This document shows, piece after piece, positions 5,439-5,722 of a stretch of 5,722 nucleotides of DNA. The stretch covers positions 1-5,722 of the forward strand of contig JAOUPE010000112.1 in the NCBI GenBank assembly GCA_029880025.1, given 5' to 3'. The translations under genes and the position numbers were made by a program. Position 1 is the stretch's first letter. Each line of letters begins with the position of its first letter. The notes beneath the pieces were generated by a model. That model made no database searches and had not been told where the DNA came from. It worked only from the letters and a program-made list of their open reading frames with translations. This DNA comes from Caldifarciminota bacterium. GTDB taxonomy: Bacteria; Hydrothermota; Tepidihabitantia; Tepidihabitantales; JAOUPE01.

Positions 5439-5597
5439 ACCGATTAGTAACCACCCATAAGCGTACGGATTTATTTAGACAAAGGCGGTAAAGATGATGA
5501 AGTATAAAAAACACCTTCTATGTATTTCTATCGGTCTTGTGTCAGGGTTTGACAAATGATAAAGAAAAATATGAAGAATTCCGGGGACACAATACAT
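5439..5597. other. Non-coding stretch with an AATTCCGGGGACAC motif
   Basis: There is no supportable gene. An 18-codon frame begins at ATG 5435 overlapping the DUF4160 stop, and a 21-codon frame at 5494-5559 starts MMKYKKHLLCISIGLVSG like a truncated signal peptide behind AAAGGCGG; both are too short to call. At 5577-5596 is AATTCCGGGGACACAATACA, close to a motif I remember recurring around REP-type and IS200-like transposase genes in many bacteria. No transposase is seen. Confidence 0.4.
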
Positions 5598-5648
5598 AAT
5601 CCGCCTCCCGAGCCCGATTCGGGCGAAGGGTCGATTCGACTGGCGGAC
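5598..5648 (+). repeat. Repeat C, copy 2
   Basis: Fifty of 51 bases match copy C1 in the same orientation. The one change (T at 5641) removes the seventh pair of the outer stem, leaving TCCGCC (5600-5605) with GGCGGA (5642-5647). Both inner hairpins are intact. The two copies stand as direct repeats about 920 bases apart, enclosing the DUF2442-DUF4160 transcription unit with its promoter. Confidence 0.9.
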
Positions 5649-5694
5649 AGAAAAAATAAGGGACATTTTGGGGTCAACAAACAAAAGTCAAAAT

Positions 5695-5715
5695 TTAACC
5701 ACCAAGGACACGGGA
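5695..5715 (+). other. Leader-like sequence often seen before GxxExxY genes
   Basis: TTAACCACCAAGGACACGGG resembles the ACCACCAAGGACAC-type repeat that often precedes or opens genes for GxxExxY proteins, where it is read as TTKDTKDTK or NHKGHKGHK. Only the beginning is in the window, so no gene can be called. The assignment rests on memory of that motif. Confidence 0.3.
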
Positions 5716-5722
5716 AAAAATC

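Noticed and set aside
5475..5684. Minus-strand 69-codon frame across repeat C2
   Set aside because: It depends on the GC-rich repeat and flanking intergenic motifs, has no recognised domain, and is best seen as a chance frame.

Overview
The window is AT-rich bacterial DNA. All convincing genes lie on the + strand, start at ATG or GTG behind Shine-Dalgarno-like sequences, and belong to bacterial families. No gene is a good taxonomic marker. The abundance of short palindromic and tandem repeats between genes fits an uncultivated or environmental lineage with many small intergenic elements, but the phylum cannot be named from this sequence. The content looks like an accessory region of the defence-island type.

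Layout. Positions 1-241 hold no gene I can support. At 242-382 is a 46-codon remnant resembling the extreme C-terminus of Eco57I/type ISP-like restriction-modification enzymes. Then come repeat A (first copy, with a sigma70-like promoter inside), a heptamer tandem array (GCACTNN x4) and repeat B1, leading into rmuC (583-1812, a membrane-anchored coiled-coil PD-(D/E)XK family protein). A 10-nt tandem repeat and repeat B2 follow. Next is a complete OLD-family ATPase-TOPRIM endonuclease (1950-3749), then repeat A2 fused directly to repeat B3, leading into a zinc-ribbon membrane protein (4003-4647). A 51-nt two-hairpin repeat (C1), a good sigma70-like promoter and the DUF2442-DUF4160 gene pair (4887-5438) follow. 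A second, nearly identical copy (C2) comes next. The right edge has motifs typical of sequence around REP-type elements and, apparently, the leader seen before GxxExxY genes.

How the parts fit. The OLD nuclease, RmuC and the restriction-enzyme scar all concern DNA cleavage or protection, and DUF2442-DUF4160 pairs occur in toxin-antitoxin-like settings. The genes do not form a tight operon. Each gene, or gene pair, is bracketed by the same short repeats, and the A-B repeat carries a promoter followed by a palindrome in the leader. The most interesting reading is therefore a modular, cassette-like array in which small repeats supply promoters and leaders to single defence-type genes. That reading is inference. 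The repeats and their base-pairing changes are directly visible.
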